Shown: positions 52,097-60,154 of the stretch, one piece after another
Layout of the letters: the number at the start of each line of letters is the position of its first letter
Position numbering within the stretch: position 1 is the first letter of the stretch
Assembly (NCBI RefSeq): GCF_026151335.1
Contig: NZ_JAMQPP010000007.1
DNA length: 64,000 nt
Reading direction: 5' to 3' (one strand)
From: Leptospira_A soteropolitanensis
GTDB lineage: Bacteria > Spirochaetota > Leptospiria > Leptospirales > Leptospiraceae
Notes under the pieces: model-generated
The model's database searches: none
Seen by the model: the letters and a program-made list of their open reading frames with translations, nothing else
What the model was told of the DNA's origin: nothing
Program-made: the position numbers and the translations under genes

Positions 52097-53979
52097 AATT
52101 CCTTTGGTTCTTCATCTTCCTTTCCTCTCACGCAATATATTCCGAAGTAGCATCTTTAGAATCAGGTTGGACTTTCCAAAAGGAAGGTGAAACAAGCGTT
52201 AAGCCAATATTTGTCGGAGTTCCATTAACGGAACAAGGATATAAGGTTCCAATACGCGGAAAGTATCGATTAAAAATTTTTATTTCTAACCTCCCTGAGC
52301 ATTCACAGGCAATTTATATGGATCGTATTCAATCTGCTGACCAAACATTTTGGAATGGAAAGTCTATCGGTTCTACAGGTAGTTTTACACCCGACTATTA
52401 TCCATATTGGCATAAGGTTCGTTATTACGAAATACCTATTTCATTTCTAAAACAAGAAGAAAATGAATTAGTAGTTGAAGTAGAATGTCGTGAAACACAG
52501 TTTAGGTGTGGATTGTTTCGTTCTGTTCCCATTTTTGGAAATCAAGACCAGATTAAAGACAAAATGGTATTCGAAGATGTATACCAAATTTTAATTGCAG
52601 CTTTATTCTTCGGAATTTTTTTACAACAAGGAATTGGTTATGCTTTAAATAGGTCTTCAAAATCTGGTTTGTATTTAGCCGGAACTGCTGTTCTTTTCGT
52701 AGGTTGGCGATTGCCTGTTTTAAATAAAATTCATTTTCTGATGGTCCCACCTGAAATTTTGGTGCGTTTATTGTTTTTTTGCCAATTTGTATTTCCCGTC
52801 TTTATCCTGTTATTTGTTTATACACTTTTCGATAGGCGACTTACAAAACTTGCGGTGATAACTTTTTTTTTAGATGTGGTTCTTGGTATCATTCAGTTAT
52901 TTCCGATGGATCCCGATAGTCGATTTTATTTAGTTTACCTTTGGTATGTCTTACTTGCCGTAAAGATTCCTATCCTTATACAGTTGCTAGCAAAAAATTA
53001 TAAAAAAACATCAGAAGCGGTTGTTGTTTCTCTTGGAGCTCTTGTTGCAACTTTCTTTGGAATTGCCGATGTCATTACCGATGTTCTTACTGGGAAAAAT
53101 GATTATTTAACACAATATGGAATTTTGACTTTTTTATTTTCGGGGGTTCTTGCCATTGCTTTGCAAAGTGCAAGGACAAGAAAAGAACTTCGCAATTTAA
53201 ATGAGTCGTTGGAGATGCTTGTAACCCTTCGTACCCAAGAGCTACATAAACAATTTAAACTATTACATGATGATTTGGTAATTGCCGCAGGTTTACAATC
53301 AAAATTGATTCCTCCTATGGAATTTGATCATAAAACTCTTCGGGTCGCTTCTGTTTTTATGCCAATGGAAAAAATTGGCGGTGATTATTTTGATTACTAT
53401 ATTCACGATGATTCATCCATTAGTTTTTTGTTATGTGATGTATTGGGGCATGGCATTGCGGCAGCCCTCATTGCCAGCATGTTAAAAGTAAATTTTTTGG
53501 AGATAGCTCCGAAAGAAAAGGATCCTGGTTCTTTTTTGTTAGAGCTAAATTTAAAGATGTTACCTGTGGTTGAGAAAAACTATATCACGGCAGTTGCCTG
53601 TCATTTCGATTTAGAGAGATCCATGATGAGATATTCGGTAATGGGTCATCCAAGTCCTTTTATAATGAATGTTGTTTCCCATTCCTTGGCACCACTTACG
53701 GGTAGGGGACCCATTATGGGATGGAAAAAGGATGTTTCGGTGGAGACGTTTTCTCGGAAACTTGAGTCGGGGGATCGTTTCTTTTTTTATACAGATGGGA
53801 TTACGGAAAGCCAGAATAAACTTCGTGAATTATACGGAGAATCTCGTTTAAAAGAACAATTAATTGGTGGTTTAAACCTTTCTATATATGATCTGAATGA
53901 AAAAATTAAAAAGGATATACGGAAATTTGCATTTCGTTTGTCAGATGATGTAACATATTTTACGATTGATATCAAATGA
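52093..53979 (+). CDS. 7TM-DISM receptor with SpoIIE phosphatase
   Basis: A 628-residue membrane protein. A signal peptide (1-17) is followed by a jelly-roll sensor (about 20-150; LESGWTFQKEGE, MDRIQSADQTFWNGKSIGSTG), a seven-helix DISM region (about 160-365), a coiled coil and a PP2C-type phosphatase (about 400-628) with IGGDYFDYY, DVLGHGIAAALI and YTDGITES for metal binding. It is a short relative of the hybrid protein at 14222-17461, without kinase and receiver domains. The histidine kinase gene begins in its stop codon, so kinase and phosphatase are co-translated and may serve one pathway. Confidence 0.92.
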   Translation: MKFLWFFIFLSSHAIYSEVASLESGWTFQKEGETSVKPIFVGVPLTEQGYKVPIRGKYRLKIFISNLPEHSQAIYMDRIQSADQTFWNGKSIGSTGSFTPDYYPYWHKVRYYEIPISFLKQEENELVVEVECRETQFRCGLFRSVPIFGNQDQIKDKMVFEDVYQILIAALFFGIFLQQGIGYALNRSSKSGLYLAGTAVLFVGWRLPVLNKIHFLMVPPEILVRLLFFCQFVFPVFILLFVYTLFDRRLTKLAVITFFLDVVLGIIQLFPMDPDSRFYLVYLWYVLLAVKIPILIQLLAKNYKKTSEAVVVSLGALVATFFGIADVITDVLTGKNDYLTQYGILTFLFSGVLAIALQSARTRKELRNLNESLEMLVTLRTQELHKQFKLLHDDLVIAAGLQSKLIPPMEFDHKTLRVASVFMPMEKIGGDYFDYYIHDDSSISFLLCDVLGHGIAAALIASMLKVNFLEIAPKEKDPGSFLLELNLKMLPVVEKNYITAVACHFDLERSMMRYSVMGHPSPFIMNVVSHSLAPLTGRGPIMGWKKDVSVETFSRKLESGDRFFFYTDGITESQNKLRELYGESRLKEQLIGGLNLSIYDLNEKIKKDIRKFAFRLSDDVTYFTIDIK

Positions 53980-55280
53980 GTAACTTAATTGATAAATTAG
54001 GAATTCGTCGATTACTCAATTTAGGAGTTACAGAAGAGCTAAGTTTAGATTCTTCTGTTCGAGTTCAACTCTCCAACTTGGTTTCTGTTTTGGGAATATT
54101 CTCTAACATTCAATATTCAATTTTCTTTGTGATTGCCGGTGCTCCTCATTACCAATTCATGAATGTCATTCATGTGATGGTCATTTCTTTGTTGGTCTTT
54201 GTTTTATATTTGAATACGAAGGAGAAGTATTTTCTTGCACGAATCATTTTGGTATTCACCATTTCTGTTCCGTTGTTTTTTGTTTCCACAGTTAGTTTTG
54301 GAACTTCTGGAGGGTTTTATTATTACTTTCTGATGTTTGCTATTGTACCTTTTGTGATTTTTCCTTACGAAGAGAAGTGGTTGATCCTTTTTGTTTTCCT
54401 TATGAATACGGTATTTTATCTTTGGTTCGAGTTTTTCGGATCTCCTGGTATATTTGCAGAAGGAACACTTCTGTATCATAAAGAAGTAAGGGATTTGTTT
54501 CGTATCAATTCTGTTGTTTCTTGTTTGTCTTTTGTCGCCTTATTTATGTTTTATTTTTTAAGAAATATCAATCGAATTCAAAAGGAAATGATTCGGATAA
54601 ATGATCACAAGGATAGGATTTTTTCTATTTTGGCGCATGACTTAAAAGGACCAATCGGAACGATGAGCACTTTTTTAGGATATTTAACAACTTCATTGCC
54701 GGAAAGGGAGGAGTTGATCTTTGCTTTGAAAGAACTGAAAAAAAGTACGAACCAAACATATTTGGTATTAGAAAACCTACTTGATTGGGTTCGGAATGAA
54801 ACTAAAAAAACACAATGTAATCCAAACAAATTGAGTTTATCTGTGATGATCCAAAATGCAGTTGAAATTTTAAATATGCAAGCAGCAGAAAAAGGAATTC
54901 ACATTGAAACAAAAATTGCTGATGAGTATTTAGTATTTTGCGATGAACGAATGACCGCTACTGTATTGCGTAATATTTTATCTAATGCGATAAAATATTC
55001 TCATCCCAATGGAACGGTAGTGATAGATGTTGAACCGATTTTTCCCTTTATCGAAATTTCTTTTGAAGACAATGGCGTTGGTATGACCGAAGATTTGTTA
55101 GGAAAAATACTGGAAGGTAAAAGATTTACGTCGCGATTTGGAACCGTTGGTGAGAAAGGTACTGGTCTTGGGCTTCTTGTCTGTATGGAATTACTAAAAG
55201 AACAAGGAGGTTCTCTGCAAGTCACAAGCAAACCGAAAGAAGGAACAAAAATTACGATCAAACTTCCTCTTATCAATTAA
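53976..55280 (+). CDS. Membrane sensor histidine kinase
   Basis: A 434-residue kinase. About six membrane helices (residues 30-200) form the sensor, with no large outer domain. The H-box is FSILAHDLKGPIGTMSTFL (about 215-233), the N-box NILSNAIKYSHPNG, and the G-boxes DNGVGM and GEKGTGLGL. AHDLKGPIG is the variant common in spirochaetes and Bacteroidetes, in place of SHELRTPL. It has no receiver domain. Its ATGA overlap with the SpoIIE gene marks one transcription unit. The partner response regulator is not next to it. Confidence 0.92.
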   Translation: MSNLIDKLGIRRLLNLGVTEELSLDSSVRVQLSNLVSVLGIFSNIQYSIFFVIAGAPHYQFMNVIHVMVISLLVFVLYLNTKEKYFLARIILVFTISVPLFFVSTVSFGTSGGFYYYFLMFAIVPFVIFPYEEKWLILFVFLMNTVFYLWFEFFGSPGIFAEGTLLYHKEVRDLFRINSVVSCLSFVALFMFYFLRNINRIQKEMIRINDHKDRIFSILAHDLKGPIGTMSTFLGYLTTSLPEREELIFALKELKKSTNQTYLVLENLLDWVRNETKKTQCNPNKLSLSVMIQNAVEILNMQAAEKGIHIETKIADEYLVFCDERMTATVLRNILSNAIKYSHPNGTVVIDVEPIFPFIEISFEDNGVGMTEDLLGKILEGKRFTSRFGTVGEKGTGLGLLVCMELLKEQGGSLQVTSKPKEGTKITIKLPLIN

Positions 55281-55300
55281 ATTCATTTCTTTTTTTATGA

Positions 55301-57583
55301 ATGGAAGTCCAATTGTATAGTATGTGGCCTTCTTCTTATTTTCATTGGTTAACCAAATCAGTGCCTACAGGCTCAGTAGAAATTTACCCCGAAATTTCTG
55401 ATACTTATGAAACAAATCTCCCTAACGTATTTATTATAGGAGATCTAACGGGAGTTCCGCTTTTGAAATTAGCTGCGGAAAGCGGTGTCAAAGTTTGGGA
55501 ACACATACGAGAAAACAAAGCAGACTGTTTTGATGCTGTCATTATCGGCTCAGGTCCTGCTGGTTTGTCTTGTGCTTATGAAGCAAACAAATTAGGAAAA
55601 AAATATGTTGTTTTGGAAGCAAACTTACCTTTTCAAACCATCCAAAGTTATCCTAAAAATAAGCCGATTTTTGCAGAACCCAAGGAAATCGAATCTTTAT
55701 CTAAAATCAAAATTCAAAACTCTACAAAAGAAGAGTTACTGGAATATTTAAACCTGTTATTAAAAAAAGAACCAATCGAATTGCAGCTCGGGAAACGAGT
55801 CACATCGATTGAAGCGAACGGTTCTCTTTATATTGTTAAAACCGAATCAGGAGATTCTTATCTAACGAACTCCGTTGTGATTGCGATTGGAAAATCGGGA
55901 GACCCAAAACGTTTAGGAGTAGCGGGAGAGTCCTCTCCCTCTGTGTTTTATCGCCTCTTTGATCCTTATGATGCCAAGGAAAAGTCTGTAGCAATCATAG
56001 GAGGTGGTGATAGTGCTGTTGAAGCTGCCATTGCTTGTTCTAGTTATGCGAATGAAGTTTGTCTGATACACCGAGGGAAAAATCTTCAAAGACCTAAAGC
56101 GGAAAATTTAAATCGTTTAAAGAATTTAATCGAAGAAGGAAAAGTTAAACTTTTGTTGGAATCTGAGGTTACAGAAATTTCAGAAAAAAACATTTTTGTA
56201 AAAACGCAATCATCTGCTGTAAAATTCAAATCTGATTTAGTTTATATTTTAATCGGAACAACTCCACCAATTCCTTTTCTAAAAAGGCTAGGAATCAAAA
56301 TTCAAAATGAAAAATCGCTTTCTGATTGGTTAGGATTTGTTTCTTTATTTTCTTTTGCTGCACTTGCTTATTTTGGAAAGGCTTCTTTTTATGGGCCGGG
56401 TTGGTTCTCTCCATTAGCCACAAGTTTTGGTTTTATATCCATTCTTTCGTTCACTTTATTTCTGTTTTCAAAATTAAAACATGGAACCGGTATATTTCAA
56501 CCTTGGGTTTTTATTAGGAATAGTTATCTTCTTTTTGCTTTTTTATATTTTCTTTTTGTTTATTTTTCTGCAACTTATTGGAATCAAATATTTTTGGGAA
56601 AATTTCCATCTTTCCACTATACCATGTTATATTCGTTGACTATTTTGGTTTTTGGTATTCGAAGAATTTTGATTCGAAAAACTGATTATGTTTTTTATCA
56701 AACGATTAGTTTGATTTTTATACAAATTTTTTTTCTGTTTTTATTACCTGAATTAATTTTGCCAGCTCTCGGGGATTCAGGTTATTTAGGAAGTCCAGAA
56801 GGTTATATTCGAACTGAGGTCTTTCCAAATGATGCTTACTGGAAAGCTTACGGATTTATATTAGCTTGGCCATTAAGTATGGGTGTTTTGTATGATGGGG
56901 GCATCACTGGTTTTTGGTTAGGTTATGGTATATTGTTTAGTTTTGGTTTTATTCCTTTTTTAGTTTATCGATATGGAAAGGGTGCTTACTGCGGTTGGAT
57001 TTGTTCTTGCGGAGGCCTTGCGGAAACATTAGGTGATGAACATAGGCAAAAAATGCCACATGGAAAATGGGCCTACCGATTGGAACATTCTGGCCAATAC
57101 ATTCTCTTAATTGCTTTTTTGCTAACATTGCTAAAGTTAGTTGGCGTCTATGGTAAGGGAATCAATACTAATTTAGCTTTGAGTGAGTCCGTTGCAGATT
57201 CTGTGAAATGGATTTATGACATTGTAGTCGATATAGGTTTGGCAGGTATTGTGGGAGTGGGATTCTATTTCCTCTTTTCTGGAAGGATCTGGTGCCGGAT
57301 GTTTTGTCCATTGGCATCTCTTATGCATATATATGCAAAATTTAGCAAATTTCGTATATTCTCTGATAAAAAGAAATGTATATCTTGTAATATTTGTACA
57401 AAAAATTGTCATCAAGGGATTGATGTTATGGGATACGCTAGTAGAGGAATCCCGATGGATAGCGTGCAATGTGTTCGATGTTCCGCTTGTGTTTCACTTT
57501 GCCCGACAGATGTATTGGAATTTGGTCAATTGACTGTGTCCGGCATCCGTTATGATTCTATTCAGGCAAAATTGCGGAAATAA
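55301..57583 (+). CDS. Flavoprotein-polyferredoxin membrane fusion (NapH-like)
   Basis: A 760-residue protein. Residues 40-62 (LPNVFIIGDLTGVPLLKLAA) are the FAD-closing motif that normally ends a thioredoxin-reductase-type flavoprotein. Then come AVIIGSGPAGLSCAYEA (79-95) for FAD and SVAIIGGGDSAVEAAIA (229-245) for NAD(P)H, with no CxxC redox pair. About six membrane helices follow, with CGWICSCGG and CRMFCPLAS motifs of NapH/NosR-like proteins. Two [4Fe-4S] ferredoxin sets close the chain: CISCNICTKNC and CVRCSACVSLCP. It should move electrons between NAD(P)H and a membrane or periplasmic partner. The permuted order is unusual. Confidence 0.85.
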   Translation: MEVQLYSMWPSSYFHWLTKSVPTGSVEIYPEISDTYETNLPNVFIIGDLTGVPLLKLAAESGVKVWEHIRENKADCFDAVIIGSGPAGLSCAYEANKLGKKYVVLEANLPFQTIQSYPKNKPIFAEPKEIESLSKIKIQNSTKEELLEYLNLLLKKEPIELQLGKRVTSIEANGSLYIVKTESGDSYLTNSVVIAIGKSGDPKRLGVAGESSPSVFYRLFDPYDAKEKSVAIIGGGDSAVEAAIACSSYANEVCLIHRGKNLQRPKAENLNRLKNLIEEGKVKLLLESEVTEISEKNIFVKTQSSAVKFKSDLVYILIGTTPPIPFLKRLGIKIQNEKSLSDWLGFVSLFSFAALAYFGKASFYGPGWFSPLATSFGFISILSFTLFLFSKLKHGTGIFQPWVFIRNSYLLFAFLYFLFVYFSATYWNQIFLGKFPSFHYTMLYSLTILVFGIRRILIRKTDYVFYQTISLIFIQIFFLFLLPELILPALGDSGYLGSPEGYIRTEVFPNDAYWKAYGFILAWPLSMGVLYDGGITGFWLGYGILFSFGFIPFLVYRYGKGAYCGWICSCGGLAETLGDEHRQKMPHGKWAYRLEHSGQYILLIAFLLTLLKLVGVYGKGINTNLALSESVADSVKWIYDIVVDIGLAGIVGVGFYFLFSGRIWCRMFCPLASLMHIYAKFSKFRIFSDKKKCISCNICTKNCHQGIDVMGYASRGIPMDSVQCVRCSACVSLCPTDVLEFGQLTVSGIRYDSIQAKLRK

Positions 57584-57587
57584 ACAA

Positions 57588-58775
57588 GTGAACTCATTAA
57601 GGGAGGATATTGAATTTCTTTTTTGGGAGGGAGTCAGAGCGGCAACACCCAAGTATCTTTCTCAGAGATTTTGGAATTTACACCCAGATTTAAAGGATGA
57701 GTTAAATCATTCAAATAAAAAGACATATGTTTTTGCATTGGGAAAAGCTGCCTTTACTATGGCTTTATCTTTTCAGGAGTCCTTTTCTGTTGATAGTGGA
57801 TTTATCCTTACAAAATACGAACACCTCCCTAATGAATTTAAAACTAAGGGTCAAATGGGAGTTTGGAAATGCAGAGAAGCATCGCATCCTATCCCCGATA
57901 AAAATACGGAACTGTATTCAAGGGAAGTTTTGCAGGAACTTTTAAGTTTGGATGGAAGTTATCAATTGGTAGTTTTGTTATCGGGAGGTGGCTCAAGTCT
58001 TTTTGAGATTCCGGAAGAGGGATTTGTTTTGGATGACCTAATTCAATTAAATGAAAAATTACTAAAGACGGGACTGTCTATCTATGAAATCAATGCGGAG
58101 AGAAAAAAATATTCTGCAGTAAAAGCAGGTAAACTTCTTAAACATCTCAATCCAAATTTAAAAGTGTATTCACTTGCCATATCAGATGTATTAGGTGACG
58201 ACCCAGCAGTGATTGCTTCTGGACCTACTTATCCAGGTAGCATATATTATGTTACGGGAAATTTATTTACTTCTCTTTCCACTATGGAAAATACTGCTAA
58301 AAATTTAGGTTATAATGTAAAAGTCATCTCTGATTCTTGGGATCTTTCTAGCGAAGAAACAGCAAAGCGTATGTTAGGTGAGTTAATTTTGGCTAATGAA
58401 AATAATCAAAAACAAGCCATCCTCTTGGGTGGTGAATTGGTTTGTCCTGTGCGTGGGAATGGAAAAGGGGGGAGAAATCAAGAAACAACTCTGCGGATGG
58501 CAATCTTATCCGAATCTATTTGCATCAATCGAGATTGGTTATTCTTATCATGTGGAACGGACGGAACGGATGGACCAACCGATGCTGCAGGCGGGATCGT
58601 TGGGCCCAAAACTTTGTCACAAATGAAAAATAAAGGTTGGGATGTGAGAAAAGAACTGGCTGAGTCCAATTCCTATCCTGTATTAAAAGATACAAATTCC
58701 CTTTTATTCACAGGAGCCACAGGAACCAATGTCAACGATTTATTGATCCTTTTACTTGGAGAAAGGGATCTTTAG
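57588..58775 (+). CDS. Glycerate 2-kinase (MOFRL family)
   Basis: A 395-residue kinase of the TtuD/GckA group, which phosphorylates D-glycerate to 2-phosphoglycerate. GKAAFTMAL, LLSGGGSSLFEIPEEG, LAISDVLGDDPAVIASGPT, and the C-terminal MOFRL block GGRNQETTLRMAIL...LSCGTDGTDGPTDAAGG are all family signatures. The frame is open to ATG 57552, which overlaps the previous gene by 32 bases; the GTG at 57588, giving NSLREDIEFLFWEGVRAATP, fits the family start better. It is probably translated with the flavoprotein upstream, though a metabolic link is not evident. It overlaps the convergent gene by 24 bases. Confidence 0.9.
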   Translation: MNSLREDIEFLFWEGVRAATPKYLSQRFWNLHPDLKDELNHSNKKTYVFALGKAAFTMALSFQESFSVDSGFILTKYEHLPNEFKTKGQMGVWKCREASHPIPDKNTELYSREVLQELLSLDGSYQLVVLLSGGGSSLFEIPEEGFVLDDLIQLNEKLLKTGLSIYEINAERKKYSAVKAGKLLKHLNPNLKVYSLAISDVLGDDPAVIASGPTYPGSIYYVTGNLFTSLSTMENTAKNLGYNVKVISDSWDLSSEETAKRMLGELILANENNQKQAILLGGELVCPVRGNGKGGRNQETTLRMAILSESICINRDWLFLSCGTDGTDGPTDAAGGIVGPKTLSQMKNKGWDVRKELAESNSYPVLKDTNSLLFTGATGTNVNDLLILLLGERDL

Positions 58776-60101
58776 TTTCCGATTCTGTCCTGACCAGTAA
58801 ATTTGAAAGAGAGGATTTTGCCAACGACTCCTTCCGATTTTAGACTGAATTAATTCTTCATCAATTTTCTTTAGAATGTTGACATGATCCTTTAAAAAAC
58901 GCCATTGAACCTCTTCTTTTTTCTGTTGTGAAAGAAATTCTTTTGAGATATTGATTATGGAATCTTGTAATCCAATCAAAGATGGTAATAAAATTGACCG
59001 CACCGCTTGGTAATCAAAATTTGATTTTCTTGCAATTGATTCGTGTAACCACCATAAGGTTTCTGAATATGTTGCATGGGAAGTTAAACTTGAAGATCCT
59101 ATGAAATTTTTTGTACCAAAATAGAATGGTTTAAACAAACTAAGGCATGGAGTGGAAGTCCCTGTATATAATACGCGAAGGGGATCTTGGTTTGTTTCTG
59201 ATGTATCCCATTCTACGATTAGGCTGCCATTGGTTTGATTGGGTGTGGTTGGTCCTGTTGCATGCAAACAAAGTGATTTCATTGATGAAGAAGAAGGTTC
59301 GAATTCATCAATCTCAATCGAATGTGTTCTTAAAGTTTCCATTGCTTGTTTGATTGTATAACGTTCTGTTTCTTTTTCTAAACTCTCTGCCGTTTTCTCA
59401 TGTAAATTTCTTCTGTCTTGGCAATGGCTCATGTAAGTGTAAAAATGATCACTGAAATGATCTTTGAAAGAAAATTCTTTATTGGATTTTTTTCTTAACT
59501 TGTCAATGAGGTTTGGAGAGGAATATTCAAAGTCGGAGCCAATGGTAAGTCCATTTGAAATGGCATAAAAAGAATCTATTTTTTTTGCTACCCAGAATTT
59601 ATCTGCGGTTTCTAAAACGTAACCTTCCGTTCGATCGGCAATGATGAAGCTGTTATGGTAAAAGAAGGCCTTATTTTCATATCCACCACAAGCATCTTGA
59701 CCATAAGTTTCTAATAATTCCGTAATCAAAAACAATGCGTCTCTAGCAGACTTACATCGCTCCAATGCCAATCGAATTAAGTCCATCCCCGTTAAACCGT
59801 TATTCTTTTTGGGAATTTTTACATTGGTAAAAACTGCTTCATTTCCGATGCATACTCCAAACTCATTCACACCCATTTCGGCCCCCCACATATGGAAGGG
59901 TTTACTTAAAAATACTTCGTATGTAACAGGAGTTTGAGGAATTTCTATAAAAGTTGTGCGTAATAAGGAACCTTTTTCATGTTCAAAACGAGGGACGTGG
60001 AGTATGGATTGTGCTTCGTTTGGTTCGCGATCCGAGTTTTTGGCAAAGATTCTTTTTTGAGTCTTAGTAAATTTTTCAGTGGCAAGAGATGTATCGCACA
60101 T
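58752..60101 (-). CDS. Secernin-like C69-family hydrolase
   Basis: A 449-residue N-terminal-nucleophile hydrolase. MCDTSLATEK would expose Cys2 as the nucleophile after loss of Met. FAKNSDREPNEAQSI and HMWGAEMGVNEFGVCIGNEAVFT, then GLTGMDLIRLALERCKSARDAL are the core signatures of the C69/secernin family. YVLETADKFWVAKKIDSFYAISNGLTIG gives the other structural motif. The family includes dipeptidases and acylases; the substrate is unknown. It has no signal, so it is cytosolic. Its 3' end overlaps the end of the glycerate kinase gene. Confidence 0.85.
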   Translation of the reverse strand: MCDTSLATEKFTKTQKRIFAKNSDREPNEAQSILHVPRFEHEKGSLLRTTFIEIPQTPVTYEVFLSKPFHMWGAEMGVNEFGVCIGNEAVFTNVKIPKKNNGLTGMDLIRLALERCKSARDALFLITELLETYGQDACGGYENKAFFYHNSFIIADRTEGYVLETADKFWVAKKIDSFYAISNGLTIGSDFEYSSPNLIDKLRKKSNKEFSFKDHFSDHFYTYMSHCQDRRNLHEKTAESLEKETERYTIKQAMETLRTHSIEIDEFEPSSSSMKSLCLHATGPTTPNQTNGSLIVEWDTSETNQDPLRVLYTGTSTPCLSLFKPFYFGTKNFIGSSSLTSHATYSETLWWLHESIARKSNFDYQAVRSILLPSLIGLQDSIINISKEFLSQQKKEEVQWRFLKDHVNILKKIDEELIQSKIGRSRWQNPLFQIYWSGQNRKLKIPFSK

Positions 60102-60154
60102 TCTAGAATGTTAAACAGAATTCTATTAAAATACAAGACCAAATCAAAAAGAAT

